The notes under the pieces are model-generated. The model was not told the DNA's origin, did no database searches, and saw only the letters and a program-made list of their open reading frames with translations. A stretch of DNA of 57,112 nt, taken from positions 1-57,112 of the forward strand of contig JBARBG010000109.1 of the NCBI GenBank assembly GCA_049792815.1, read 5' to 3'. Source of the DNA: DAIDKA01 sp049792815. Its GTDB lineage: Bacteria; Pseudomonadota; Gammaproteobacteria; Steroidobacterales; Steroidobacteraceae. Shown piece by piece: positions 8,652 to 16,837 of the stretch (positions are counted from its first letter, which is position 1; each line of letters begins with the position of its first letter). A program made the translations under genes and the position numbers.

Positions 8652-8746
8652 CGGGTACTGGCGGGGGTACGGCCTGAATGACCGAACTGTACGCGAGAGC
8701 TGTCAAGTGCTTACCGAACGCACTGGATTCCCTTCCACTCCAAATC
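8652..8746. repeat. Attachment-site-like repeat, right copy
   Basis: GCGGGTAC and GGGGGTACGG (8652-8672) are followed at 8730-8746 by CCCTTCCACTCCAAATC, differing from the left copy by one base in 17 and with nearly identical spacing. On the minus strand the arm (TACCCCC) is followed after 20 bases by an ATG at 8642 opening a short frame of about two dozen codons, with no recognisable domain. The pair brackets the whole SnoaL/PQQ cluster. No integrase is present. Confidence 0.35.
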
Positions 8747-8756
8747 ATCACTCAAC

Positions 8757-8785
8757 TTGTCGCTGCTGATGCACTGGACTAAACT
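8757..8785 (+). promoter_or_regulatory. Putative sigma70 promoter of the toxin-antitoxin operon
   Basis: TTGTCG at 8757-8762 and TAAACT at 8780-8785 each match four of six consensus bases and are separated by exactly 17 bases. The -10 element lies inside the palindrome at 8776-8791, the expected layout for autorepression by an antitoxin. Confidence 0.5.
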
Positions 8786-8791
8786 TAGTCC
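8776..8791. promoter_or_regulatory. Palindromic operator of toxin-antitoxin operon
   Basis: GGACTAAACTTAGTCC is a perfect inverted repeat with seven-base arms and a two-base centre, 28 bases before the antitoxin start. Phd/YefM antitoxins bind short palindromes over their own promoter, so this is the likely autoregulatory site. The link is inferred from position. Confidence 0.6.
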
Positions 8792-8819
8792 ACAAGCGGA
8801 GAACTCTCCGGAGCGAGCC

Positions 8820-9050
8820 ATGACCAAATCCGTCAATATCCATGAAGCCAAGACCCACCTTTCGCGCCTTGTGGAACAGGTGGCGGCCGGTAGGGAGTTC
8901 GTCATTGCCAAGGCCGGCAAACCCCTTGCGCGGCTCGTGCCCCTGGCGCTGCCTGTGCGAACCAAGAAGTTGGGCCTGCTTAAGGGAAAGTTCAAAGTGC
9001 CCGACAATTTCAATGTGCCGTTGGATGACGCTGGCACTGTTCGAGCGTGA
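8820..9050 (+). CDS. Type II antitoxin, Phd/YefM family (VapB-like partner)
   Basis: This 76-residue protein starts MTKSVNIHEAKTHLSRL, the classic Phd/YefM beginning, followed by VAAGREFVIAKAGKPLARLVP, the DNA-binding part of the fold. The remaining 30 residues form the flexible tail that should wrap the toxin. CGGAG lies before the ATG. The PIN-domain toxin gene follows after six bases. The complex would repress its own promoter at the palindrome just upstream. A longer frame from 8757 is rejected because it runs through promoter and operator. Confidence 0.88.
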   Translation: MTKSVNIHEAKTHLSRLVEQVAAGREFVIAKAGKPLARLVPLALPVRTKKLGLLKGKFKVPDNFNVPLDDAGTVRA

Positions 9051-9056
9051 GTAGCC

Positions 9057-9431
9057 ATGCGTTTGCTCCTCGATACGCACCTGCTGCTTTGGGCCTTGAG
9101 CGAGCCCAAACGCATCGGTCGCGAAGGGCTGGCTCTGATTGGCAAGGCCGACGTCTACGTCAGCGCCGCGTCCATCTGGGAAATCTGCATCAAATCTGCC
9201 CAAGGTAAATTGAAAATCAACCCCGTAGCAGTCCTACGGGCTGTCGAGCCCACCGGATTCTCGATGTTGTCCATCACGGGCGACCACGCCGCCCGCGTTT
9301 ACGATCTTGGCCAGCACCACAACGATCCTTTCGATCGCCTGCTCGTGGCCCAGGCGCAAGTGGAATCGATGACTTTGCTCACCGACGATGATGCTTTGAC
9401 CGAGTACGGCAGTGCTGTTCACGTGATATGA
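9057..9431 (+). CDS. vapC: PIN-domain ribonuclease toxin, VapC family
   Basis: This 124-residue PIN-domain protein has the metal-binding acidic residues of the family: Asp6 in LLLDTHLLLW, Glu42 in SIWEICIKS, and the Asp residues in HNDPFDRLLVAQA and LTDDD near the C-terminus. VapC toxins cleave tRNA or rRNA until neutralised by the antitoxin, here the Phd-like protein six bases upstream. Length and motif spacing are normal, so it looks intact. The module ends 78 bases before the convergent Hyf-like operon and sits just outside the right attachment-like repeat. The RNA target cannot be predicted. Confidence 0.88.
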   Translation: MRLLLDTHLLLWALSEPKRIGREGLALIGKADVYVSAASIWEICIKSAQGKLKINPVAVLRAVEPTGFSMLSITGDHAARVYDLGQHHNDPFDRLLVAQAQVESMTLLTDDDALTEYGSAVHVI

Positions 9432-9509
9432 GTGAGGCAGCAGAGCGGTGTGCTTCCGGAAACGCACTCTGCATCAACAGCAGCGGCGATAGTCTTGCTC
9501 TCACAGCTG

Positions 9510-10040
9510 TCAGCCGGCACCAGCTACCGGTACGACTGAGCGTGCGAGCGCCGCGAGAATCCCCTGAAGGATTCGAGTGGGAGTTGGCGGACAACCCGGG
9601 ATCGCGACATCGACGGGGATGACGTTCGAGACCCGCCCGCAACTGGCGTAGTTCTCACCGAAAATACCGCCCGTGCAGCCGCAGTCTCCCAGGGCGACTA
9701 CGAGCTTGGGATCAGGCGTCGCCTCGTAGGTTAGGCGTAGTGCAATCTCCATATTTTTCGAGACCGGGCCGGTGACCAGCAGCAGGTCCGCGTGCCGGGG
9801 GCTTGCCACGAACTTGATACCCAGGCCCTCGAGGTTATAGAGCGGGTTGTTGAGAGCGTGGATCTCGAGCTCGCAGCCATTGCACGAGCCTGCATCAATG
9901 TGGCGGATGCACAGCGCACGGCCGAGCACGGCACGTATCTGGTCCTGCAACGCGTCGCGAAGCCGCAAGCTCTCGTCTGCCACTGGTGGTGGCTCGGAGA
10001 CGATCCCGATCGATGCAATCTGGCGCAGTGTTTTTAGCAT
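9510..10040 (-). CDS. Hydrogenase-4-like small subunit (HyfI/NuoB family)
   Basis: This 176-residue protein belongs to the NuoB/HyfI/HycG family that carries the proximal [4Fe-4S] cluster. All four ligands are present: Cys53 and Cys56 in GSCNGCELE, Cys120 in LGDCGC and Cys150 in IPGCPPTP. So the iron-sulfur centre of the peripheral arm is retained even though the partner large subunit has lost its NiFe site. It is the last gene of the six-gene operon, 26 bases after the large subunit. The protein should sit on the cytoplasmic face of the membrane complex. NCBI-style naming would be NADH-quinone oxidoreductase subunit B-like. Confidence 0.88.
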   Translation of the reverse strand: MLKTLRQIASIGIVSEPPPVADESLRLRDALQDQIRAVLGRALCIRHIDAGSCNGCELEIHALNNPLYNLEGLGIKFVASPRHADLLLVTGPVSKNMEIALRLTYEATPDPKLVVALGDCGCTGGIFGENYASCGRVSNVIPVDVAIPGCPPTPTRILQGILAALARSVVPVAGAG

Positions 10041-10066
10041 GACAGTAAATTAGACATTCCCTGCTC

Positions 10067-11605
10067 CTACAGATCGTGTCCGCTGTAGGAGAGGTTGAAT
10101 GACTTGTTGATGAGCGGGAAATCGGGGACGATGTTGCCAAGGATGGCGTGCTCGAGCACCGGCCAATTCTGCCAGGAGGGATCGTGCGGATGACAGCGCC
10201 GGAGGCTTCCGTTGGGACCGGCCTCGAGCGCGATACATACCGGCCCACGCCAGCCCTCGATCAGGCCTGCGCCGACCGCGCCATCGGCAGGCGCACGCAG
10301 CGTTGTGCCATGTGGCCCTTCTGGCAAGGTCTCAAGAAGGTGCTGGATGAGACGACAGGATTCCTGCAATTCATCGAAACGTACCGCCACACGCGCGGCC
10401 ACATCGCCTTCGCTGCGCACAATTTTCGTCACAGGGAACTGTGTATACGGCTCGCACGGCAGATCGCAGCGAAGATCGAAGGCCTGGGCACTCGCGCGAC
10501 CCGCGAGTCCGGTAAGCCCAAGGCGCGTGGCAAGCTCGGGGACGACAATACCGGCGCCTGAAAATCGATCGCGGACGCCCTCATGTTCCTCATAGATCGT
10601 GCGTAGCGTCTGAACTTCGTCCGCAATGTCACGCAGGCACCTTGAAAGTGGCGGGATGCACGTTCGAGTGAGGTCGAGTCGCGTGCCGCCGGGTACGACG
10701 GCGTCCATCAGATAACGCTCTCCCAACGCCTGCTGGTTGGCCCTCAGAAGCTGTTCCTTTAACCGCGAGAACTGCGTAAGTCCAAAGGCGAATCCGGCAT
10801 CGTTGCCCAGCGCGCCCAAATCACCCAGGTGATTGGCCACGCGTTCGAGCTCAAGATACAGAGCACGTAACCAAGCGGCGCGCTGCGAAATTTCGATGTC
10901 CGCGATACCTTCGAGCGCCTGGCAGTACGCCCAGGAAAACGCCACGGCGGAATCCCCTGAGACGCGCGCGGCAAGCCGATGCCCTTCGAGAATCGGCATT
11001 TGCGTGAAGCGCAGCTCGATACCCTTGTGCACGTACCCCAAGCGCTCCTCGAGCCGCAGCACCTTCTCGCCGACCACCGAGAAGCGAAAGTGCCCGGGCT
11101 CGATGGTGCCGGCGTGCACCGGCCCAACGGCGATTTCATGTACGCCATCGCCCTCTACGCGCACGAAGGCATAGGCATCGATGGCCGGCTCAGTGGCGGT
11201 CGCCAATGCCGGTGGATCCGTCAATGGCCGGTAGGCTGCAGGCCATGCCGCGTGGCGCAGCCATGGCCGGGTATCTGGATCAGTCGAACGGATACCTGAC
11301 AGGTCTGCCACCGCGCGCTGCAGGCGCGCGGCGACCGGAAACAGATCCTCGATTCCCGAATACCCTGCATCAGGGTTTGGGAGCGGCACTGTCACAACGA
11401 GTCCCCCGCCATCCCCCACAAAGGCGGCACGCAGGGCCACCCCCTTGCGAAGGTCGTTGCTCGCCCACAATGTCACGAGTCTGGCGGCGCCAGCGGCCGC
11501 ATCCCGCGCGACCTGCCGCCACTCCTCAAGGGACACGCCGAGTGTGCGCAGGCCCGGGGCACCGGGTAGTGCCATGCTGCGCGCGTACCAGGCTCGCAGC
11601 GGCAT
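10067..11605 (-). CDS. Hyf/complex I-like large subunit lacking NiFe cysteines (Ehr type)
   Basis: This 512-residue protein fuses a NuoC-like N-terminal part (about 1-130) to a NuoD/hydrogenase large-subunit part, as in HycE and HyfG. The NiFe ligands are gone: the usual RxCGxC motif is RVSGDS (residues 214-219), and the usual C-terminal DPCxxC is replaced by NKSFNL within the last 13 residues. It therefore cannot hold a NiFe centre and fits the energy-converting hydrogenase-related (Ehr) group. GGAGG eight bases upstream fixes the start at 11605 rather than a TTG at 11620. It starts one base after the end of the HyfF gene. It probably couples an unknown redox or conformational change to ion movement. 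Confidence 0.87.
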   Translation of the reverse strand: MPLRAWYARSMALPGAPGLRTLGVSLEEWRQVARDAAAGAARLVTLWASNDLRKGVALRAAFVGDGGGLVVTVPLPNPDAGYSGIEDLFPVAARLQRAVADLSGIRSTDPDTRPWLRHAAWPAAYRPLTDPPALATATEPAIDAYAFVRVEGDGVHEIAVGPVHAGTIEPGHFRFSVVGEKVLRLEERLGYVHKGIELRFTQMPILEGHRLAARVSGDSAVAFSWAYCQALEGIADIEISQRAAWLRALYLELERVANHLGDLGALGNDAGFAFGLTQFSRLKEQLLRANQQALGERYLMDAVVPGGTRLDLTRTCIPPLSRCLRDIADEVQTLRTIYEEHEGVRDRFSGAGIVVPELATRLGLTGLAGRASAQAFDLRCDLPCEPYTQFPVTKIVRSEGDVAARVAVRFDELQESCRLIQHLLETLPEGPHGTTLRAPADGAVGAGLIEGWRGPVCIALEAGPNGSLRRCHPHDPSWQNWPVLEHAILGNIVPDFPLINKSFNLSYSGHDL

Positions 11606-11606
11606 T

Positions 11607-13064
11607 TCAGCCGCCTCCAATCAGGCGTGCTGCCGCGCGGTACCAGTCCGCGAGGTAGGGCGGTACGTAGACACCCAGCACGAGCACGATGCCCAGGTGG
11701 GCGAACACCGGCAAGAGTGCCGGCGGGTGCGGGAGGCGCTTTGCGCTGGTCTCACCAAACACCATGGGTTGCACACGTCCAAAGATGGCCGCGAAGGCGA
11801 CGGCAAGTGCCGTGAGCAGGATCGGCGTTGCCCAGGGTTGTTCCCGCATGGCGGTGGTGAGGATCAGGAACTCGCTGGCGAAGACGCCAAAGGGAGGCAT
11901 GCCGAGGATCGCGAGCGACCCCATCATGAGGCCCCAGCCAACGGTGGGACTGAGTGTGATGAGTCCCCGGATGTTCTCCATGAGCTGTGAGCCGGCCTTT
12001 TGCGCAGCATGTCCGACCGCAAAGAAAATCGCTGATTTCGTGAGCGAGTGCACGGTCATGTGCAGGAGTGCGGCGAAGTTGGCGACCGGCCCGCCCATGC
12101 CGAAGGCGAAGGTGATGATTCCCATGTGCTCAATCGATGAATAAGCGAACAGCCGCTTGATATCGCGCTGGCGCCAGAGCAAGAACGCCGCCAACACCAC
12201 CGAGAGCAGCCCAAAGCCCATGAGCATCTGCGAGGGAAGCGATGAATGCAGGGAGCCTTCGACGAGCACCTTGCAGCGCACAACCGCGTAGATGGCGACA
12301 TTGAGCAGAAGCCCGGACAGGACCGCCGAGATCGGCGTCGGACCTTCAGCATGAGCATCCGGCAGCCAATTGTGCAGCGGCGCGAGCCCAACCTTGGTGC
12401 CGTAGCCGACAAGGAGGAAGACGAACGCGAGCCCGAGTACGGTGGGCTCAAGATGGCCTTTCACCGCGTTCAAGTGCGTCCACAGCAGCGCCGTGACCCC
12501 CTCCGCGCCCAGCACTCGCTCAGCCGCGAAGTACAGGAGTATCGTACCGAAAAGCGCCTGCGCGATACCCACGCCACACAGGATGAAGTACTTCCATCCA
12601 GCCTCAAGGCTCGCCGGCGTCCGGTACAGCGTTACCAGTAGTACCGTGGAAAGGGTTGCCGCCTCCATCGCCACCCACAACAACCCCATGTTGTTGGTCG
12701 TAAGCGCGATCAGCATCGTCGTCATGAACAGCTGATACATGCTGTGGTAGAGGCGCAGCCGCGGCGCACTGAGCCGCCCGTGATCCATTTCCACACGCAT
12801 GTAGGGTCGCGAGAAAAGCGAGGTGGTCAGGCCGACGAAGGCGGTGAGGGTGACGAGGAAGACGTTGAACGGATCGATAAAGAACTGTTCGCGCGCCACG
12901 ACAAGTGGACCTTCGCTCACCACATGCGCGGTGAGGGCGCAAGCGGCAAGAAAGGTGATGAGGCTGATCGAAACGTTCAGCTCAGGGGCCCAGCGCCGCG
13001 CTCCGAAGAGCCCGAGGAGCATGGCGCCGCCCAAAGGCGCACCGAGCAGTACCAGAAACTCCAT
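11607..13064 (-). CDS. Hydrogenase-4-like membrane subunit HyfF (antiporter-like)
   Basis: This is a 485-residue polytopic protein of the NuoL/M/N and Mrp antiporter family, with many hydrophobic segments. The family signature is visible in TKVGLAPLHNWLPDAHAEGPTPISAVLSGLLLN, including the channel Lys and His, and an early Glu in VAMEAATLS. It should form one ion-translocating channel of the membrane arm. The ATG follows the HyfE stop directly (TAGATG). Length and motif content are normal for HyfF, so this channel looks functional despite the altered peripheral large subunit. Confidence 0.9.
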   Translation of the reverse strand: MEFLVLLGAPLGGAMLLGLFGARRWAPELNVSISLITFLAACALTAHVVSEGPLVVAREQFFIDPFNVFLVTLTAFVGLTTSLFSRPYMRVEMDHGRLSAPRLRLYHSMYQLFMTTMLIALTTNNMGLLWVAMEAATLSTVLLVTLYRTPASLEAGWKYFILCGVGIAQALFGTILLYFAAERVLGAEGVTALLWTHLNAVKGHLEPTVLGLAFVFLLVGYGTKVGLAPLHNWLPDAHAEGPTPISAVLSGLLLNVAIYAVVRCKVLVEGSLHSSLPSQMLMGFGLLSVVLAAFLLWRQRDIKRLFAYSSIEHMGIITFAFGMGGPVANFAALLHMTVHSLTKSAIFFAVGHAAQKAGSQLMENIRGLITLSPTVGWGLMMGSLAILGMPPFGVFASEFLILTTAMREQPWATPILLTALAVAFAAIFGRVQPMVFGETSAKRLPHPPALLPVFAHLGIVLVLGVYVPPYLADWYRAAARLIGGG

Positions 13065-13808
13065 CTAGCGATGCTCCTGCCGCGAACCCGTCGGATCAAC
13101 GGACTCGCTGTTGTGAACCGAGACCCCGGCCTGGTGGAGCGGGTGACTCTCCTTGAGGGATTCGAGATGATGCAGGTCGAGGCTGTCGAATTGCTCACGG
13201 ATCTGAAAAAAGAACACGCCCAGGACCAGCACGGCCACCAGCACATCGAGCGCCACGCCGAATTCAACGATCATTGGCATCCCATAGGTGGCGCTCATAG
13301 CCCCGAAGAACAGGCCGTTCTCCATCGACAGAAAACCGACAACCTGCGACATCGCCTTGCGTCGCGTAATCATCGTGACAAAGGAGAGCAGGATCACCGC
13401 GACGGCGATCCCAATTGAACTTCGAGTGGCCGTGTTCGCGAGCGCGGAAATCGGCTGAGCGAGCCCAAAGGCAAACACCACAACGAGCAGTCCGACGAGC
13501 ATGGTGCCTGAAATATTGAGCAGCGGCTCGGTATCCCAGTAGACCTGCAGGCGGCGGATCAGCCGGTGCAGGAGCCACGGCAGCAGGATGACCTTGAGTG
13601 CAAGGGTCAGTGCGGCCGACAGATACAGATGGTGCTCGCCGGTGCGCCAGGCGAGCAGAATGGTCGCCACGAACAGCACCGAGCCTTGTATGGCCAGCAG
13701 ATTGACCAGTGTGACAATCCGGCGCTGGGCCAGCATCGCAAAGGACAGCAGCAGCAGCAGTGCGGCGCAGAAGTTCAGTAACTGGAGGTCGAGTGAGTTT
13801 CCGGTCAC
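13065..13808 (-). CDS. Hydrogenase-4-like membrane subunit HyfE
   Basis: This 247-residue membrane protein has about seven hydrophobic helices and a hydrophilic C-terminal tail of 35 residues. It matches HyfE, which resembles NuoK joined to extra helices; SMENGLFFGAM matches the NuoK-type motif carrying a conserved Glu. The start is a GTG at 13808 with GGAG eight bases upstream and only three bases after the previous stop. It would link the NuoH-like foot to the antiporter-like subunits. Confidence 0.85.
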   Translation of the reverse strand: MTGNSLDLQLLNFCAALLLLLSFAMLAQRRIVTLVNLLAIQGSVLFVATILLAWRTGEHHLYLSAALTLALKVILLPWLLHRLIRRLQVYWDTEPLLNISGTMLVGLLVVVFAFGLAQPISALANTATRSSIGIAVAVILLSFVTMITRRKAMSQVVGFLSMENGLFFGAMSATYGMPMIVEFGVALDVLVAVLVLGVFFFQIREQFDSLDLHHLESLKESHPLHQAGVSVHNSESVDPTGSRQEHR

Positions 13809-13811
13809 AGC

Positions 13812-14762
13812 CTACGCTCCGAGCAGCAAATGAACGAGGAGCCCCAACACGGCAAGGAGAAATGCGATGGCGAGGAATTCTGGAACGCGGAACACCCGCA
13901 GCTTCGCCGAGGTGGTTTCGATGAAGGCGAGCCCCGCCCCGGTTACCGCGAGTTTCGCAGCGAGCAGAGGAATCGCGGAGAGGAGCGCGATGGGACTGTC
14001 GGCGCCGGTCGAGATACCCCACGGAGCGAACAGTGCGAAGCCGATACATGCGTAGTTGAACAGCTTCAGAGCCGCCGCCCACTCCATCAGCGCGAGGTGG
14101 CGTGCCGAGTACTCCAGCAGCGTCGCCTCGTGAATCATCGTGAGCTCCAGGTGCGTTGCGGGATTGTCGACCGGGATGCGTGCGTTCTCGGCCAACAGCA
14201 CCAGGATGAAGGCGACGGCGGTGAAGGCCAGACTTGGATACAGTCCGAGCGATCGTGTGGCGAGATTTTCCGCGATAGCGGGCAGCGCCGTGGTTGCGGA
14301 GATCATCGAGGCCACGAAGATGACCATCAACAAGGCGGGCTCGGCCAGAAAGCCGACCATCATCTCGCGGCGCGCGCCCAGGGTGCCGAACGCGGTGCCA
14401 ATGTCCATCGCGGCGAGCGCCAGAAAGACTCGCGCGGTGGCCAACAGCCCCACGAGGGCGATGGCATCGGCCGCAATCGTAAAGGGAAGACGCGTACCCA
14501 TTGACGGAATAATGCCGGCCGCGACCACCATCGCGCCAAAAACGACGTACGGCGCCACGCGAAAAAGCTGGGATGCGTTCTCGGCGATTACCGCATCCTT
14601 GTGAAAGAGTTTGCGAATACCACGGTAGGGGAGCCAGATACTTGCTGCACGTCTGTTTTGCAACCACGCGCGACACTGGTTGACCCAGCCCACAAAGAGC
14701 GGCGCGGCTGCGAGCGCGAAGATCAATTCGAGCAGCTGGGTCAGAATTTCGATCGGCTTCAT
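13812..14762 (-). CDS. Hydrogenase-4-like membrane subunit HyfC (NuoH family)
   Basis: This 316-residue NuoH/HyfC-type protein anchors the peripheral arm. Hydrophobic helices span the length, and the family signature is clear in ENARIPVDNPATHLELTMIHEA, a conserved loop that contacts the peripheral subunits. I start it at the ATG of 14762, which overlaps the preceding HyfB stop as ATGA. The longer frame from 14840 lies inside HyfB and adds no signal. As NuoH forms the link between redox arm and pump, its conservation argues that coupling is retained in this NiFe-less complex. Confidence 0.88.
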   Translation of the reverse strand: MKPIEILTQLLELIFALAAAPLFVGWVNQCRAWLQNRRAASIWLPYRGIRKLFHKDAVIAENASQLFRVAPYVVFGAMVVAAGIIPSMGTRLPFTIAADAIALVGLLATARVFLALAAMDIGTAFGTLGARREMMVGFLAEPALLMVIFVASMISATTALPAIAENLATRSLGLYPSLAFTAVAFILVLLAENARIPVDNPATHLELTMIHEATLLEYSARHLALMEWAAALKLFNYACIGFALFAPWGISTGADSPIALLSAIPLLAAKLAVTGAGLAFIETTSAKLRVFRVPEFLAIAFLLAVLGLLVHLLLGA

Positions 14763-16780
14763 AGCATGAGCGCCAAAAGACCGACAAGCGTCAGGAAGCT
14801 GTATAGGAGATACGCCGCGATGCGTCCCTGCTGCACCCACGCGAAAGTGTCCGCCACGCGTTGGACCAGCGTCCCGAGCGGCAGATACAGGTCCTGCCAG
14901 ATGCGGTCCCCGACGCTCACCCGATAGCGCGGTGCGCGGTCAAAGGCAGTGGGCAACTCGCGCTTCATGACGAAGAAGGTCCCGAAAATGTTGCGAATCG
15001 GCTGCCCGAAGCCTTCAGCCGTGTCCTGCATACGCGCCGTCAAGCCCCCGAAACCGCAATCCCAGGTGGCCGCACGCCGCACGCGGTGATGATACAAGCG
15101 CCGCACGCCCAGCACGGTGAGTACGACGACAGCTGTTAGCGCAGTGAGAAACACAGGTGCGGAATAGGAGGCACGGCCCGGCAATGGCACGAGCAGCCAC
15201 CACGGAGCGGTCGTGCTCGGCAGCGTGGCACCACTTAATAGTGCTACCACGGTGCGCAAGCCGCGGATGACGTAGGTTGGCAGCAGGCCCAGCGCGATGC
15301 AGCCGGCAGCGAGCCAGAGAAGGCCGATGCGCTCGAGTACGCCTGCGTCGTGCGCACGGGCCAATCCAGGCTCGCGGGGCTGACCGAGAAAGATCACTCC
15401 GAAGAACTTGACCATGACATAGGCGGCGAGGGCCGCAGACAGGGCGATGAGCGCAGCCCCGAGGGGCAGCAGCATGTTGATGAAGGTCTCGGGCACCTCA
15501 TGCGCGAACAGGAATGCCTGCAGCAGGAGCCACTCGGAGACGAAGCCATTGAGGGGTGGCAGACCAGCCATGGCCAAAGCGCCAACCAGGGTGAGCCAGG
15601 CGACCCACGGCATTTTATGGATCAGGCCGCCCAGACGCCCGAGATTTCGCTCACCGGTTGAGTGCAGCACGGCGCCCGTGCCGAGAAATAGCAGGCTCTT
15701 CATAAATGCATGATTGAGGCTGTGGTACAGCGCGGCGATCAGTGCCAGTGCGCTGAGCGAAGTCATACCGACGCCGTGGAACACAACGGCAAGACCAATG
15801 CCGGTGCAGATGACCCCGAGGTTCTCGATCGACGACCACGCGAGCAGCCGTTTCATGTCGGTTTGGGCGGCTGCAAACACCACGCCGTATAGAGCACTGA
15901 AGAGGCCCAGGCCCAGTAGCACGAGGCCCCACCACCATTCGGGTCTTCCCAACAGGTCAAAGGTGACCCGCAGTAGGCCGTAGATGGCTGTCTTCAGCAT
16001 GACCGCGCTCATGAGCGCCGAGACGGGCGAGGGCGCCGCGGGGTGCGCCTCGGGAAGCCACACGTGCAGGGGAACGAGACCCGCCTTGGCGCCAAAGCCA
16101 AACACGGCCAGTAGGAAGGCAACTGCGGCCCAGCGCGGAGCGAGATGGGCGCTGCGCATCGCATCGAAAGTGAACTGCCAGCTTCCCCCCTGCATCACCC
16201 CGAAGCAGAGCAGAATGGCGATCGCTCCCACATGCGCAATCAACAGGTACAGAAAGCCTGCGCGGCGGATCTCGGGAATGCCGTGCTGCGTGGTCACTAG
16301 GAAGTAGGACGACAGCGCCATCGTCTCCCACGCGACCATGAACGCGTATGCGTCGTCCGCAAGCAGCACGAATCCCATGCTGGCGAGGAACAGGTGGTAC
16401 TGCAGGCACAGCAGACCGGCGTCAGTCCCCTCGCCACGCCGAAAGTAGCCCGCCGCGAAGATGGAGACGCCGGCCGAGGTGGCGCCGAGCAGAAGCAGAA
16501 AGAGGCTCGTGAGCGCGTCGAGCCGCACATGCATGGGCAGATCGGGCAATCCGATCGGCAGGATGGCCCGCTCCGGCGGCGCTCCGAGGCTTGCCGCAGC
16601 TACCACTGCCAAGGCCACGCCACAGAGGGCGCCCAGCGGAAAGAGGGTTCGCCCGACAAAGAGCAGGCTCCGCGGTCGCAACAGGCCTGCAAGGCCGATG
16701 AGTGCCCATAGAGCAACGAGAGCCAGACAGGCACTCAATCCCGAATTGGTCACCGACATCGCAGAGGATGCTACTCCCAT
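14759..16780 (-). CDS. Hydrogenase-4-like membrane subunit HyfB (antiporter-like)
   Basis: This polytopic NuoL-like protein of about 673 residues is the first gene of the operon. It contains the proton-channel signature AKAGLVPLHVWLPEAHPAAPSPVSALMSAVMLK and VAWETMALSSYFLVT with the conserved Glu. Its C-terminal part has the long extra region typical of HyfB. The start is uncertain: 16780 lies ten bases after a TATAAT on the minus strand, which would give a nearly leaderless message, and 16759 is an alternative. The frame extends to 16819, but that part would lie upstream of the promoter. No hyfA, hyfD or hyfH is present, so the complex lacks the usual ferredoxin-like subunits. Confidence 0.87.
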   Translation of the reverse strand: MGVASSAMSVTNSGLSACLALVALWALIGLAGLLRPRSLLFVGRTLFPLGALCGVALAVVAAASLGAPPERAILPIGLPDLPMHVRLDALTSLFLLLLGATSAGVSIFAAGYFRRGEGTDAGLLCLQYHLFLASMGFVLLADDAYAFMVAWETMALSSYFLVTTQHGIPEIRRAGFLYLLIAHVGAIAILLCFGVMQGGSWQFTFDAMRSAHLAPRWAAVAFLLAVFGFGAKAGLVPLHVWLPEAHPAAPSPVSALMSAVMLKTAIYGLLRVTFDLLGRPEWWWGLVLLGLGLFSALYGVVFAAAQTDMKRLLAWSSIENLGVICTGIGLAVVFHGVGMTSLSALALIAALYHSLNHAFMKSLLFLGTGAVLHSTGERNLGRLGGLIHKMPWVAWLTLVGALAMAGLPPLNGFVSEWLLLQAFLFAHEVPETFINMLLPLGAALIALSAALAAYVMVKFFGVIFLGQPREPGLARAHDAGVLERIGLLWLAAGCIALGLLPTYVIRGLRTVVALLSGATLPSTTAPWWLLVPLPGRASYSAPVFLTALTAVVVLTVLGVRRLYHHRVRRAATWDCGFGGLTARMQDTAEGFGQPIRNIFGTFFVMKRELPTAFDRAPRYRVSVGDRIWQDLYLPLGTLVQRVADTFAWVQQGRIAAYLLYSFLTLVGLLALML

Positions 16781-16789
16781 ACGTGTTCG

Positions 16790-16819
16790 ATTATAATGGC
16801 ATTTGACGCATCCCGTCAT
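16790..16819 (-). promoter_or_regulatory. Putative promoter of the Hyf-like operon
   Basis: On the minus strand ATGACG (16819-16814) and a perfect TATAAT (16795-16790) are 18 bases apart. Transcription would start about three bases before the 16780 start codon. The -10 box lies in an ATTATAAT segment that also reads as TATAAT on the plus strand, toward the ribbon-helix-helix gene, so the two divergent genes may share promoter DNA. Confidence 0.45.
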
Positions 16820-16837
16820 AGCATTAAAAGGACGGCC

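Noticed and set aside
13264..14787. 507-residue minus-strand frame covering hyfC and part of hyfE
   Set aside because: Arg-rich shadow frame; the two overlapping frames have clear membrane-subunit motifs.
16781..16819. Haem-like CVKCH motif at the N-terminus of the open HyfB frame
   Set aside because: It lies upstream of the likely start codon and over the putative promoter; a NuoL-type protein would not carry haem c there.
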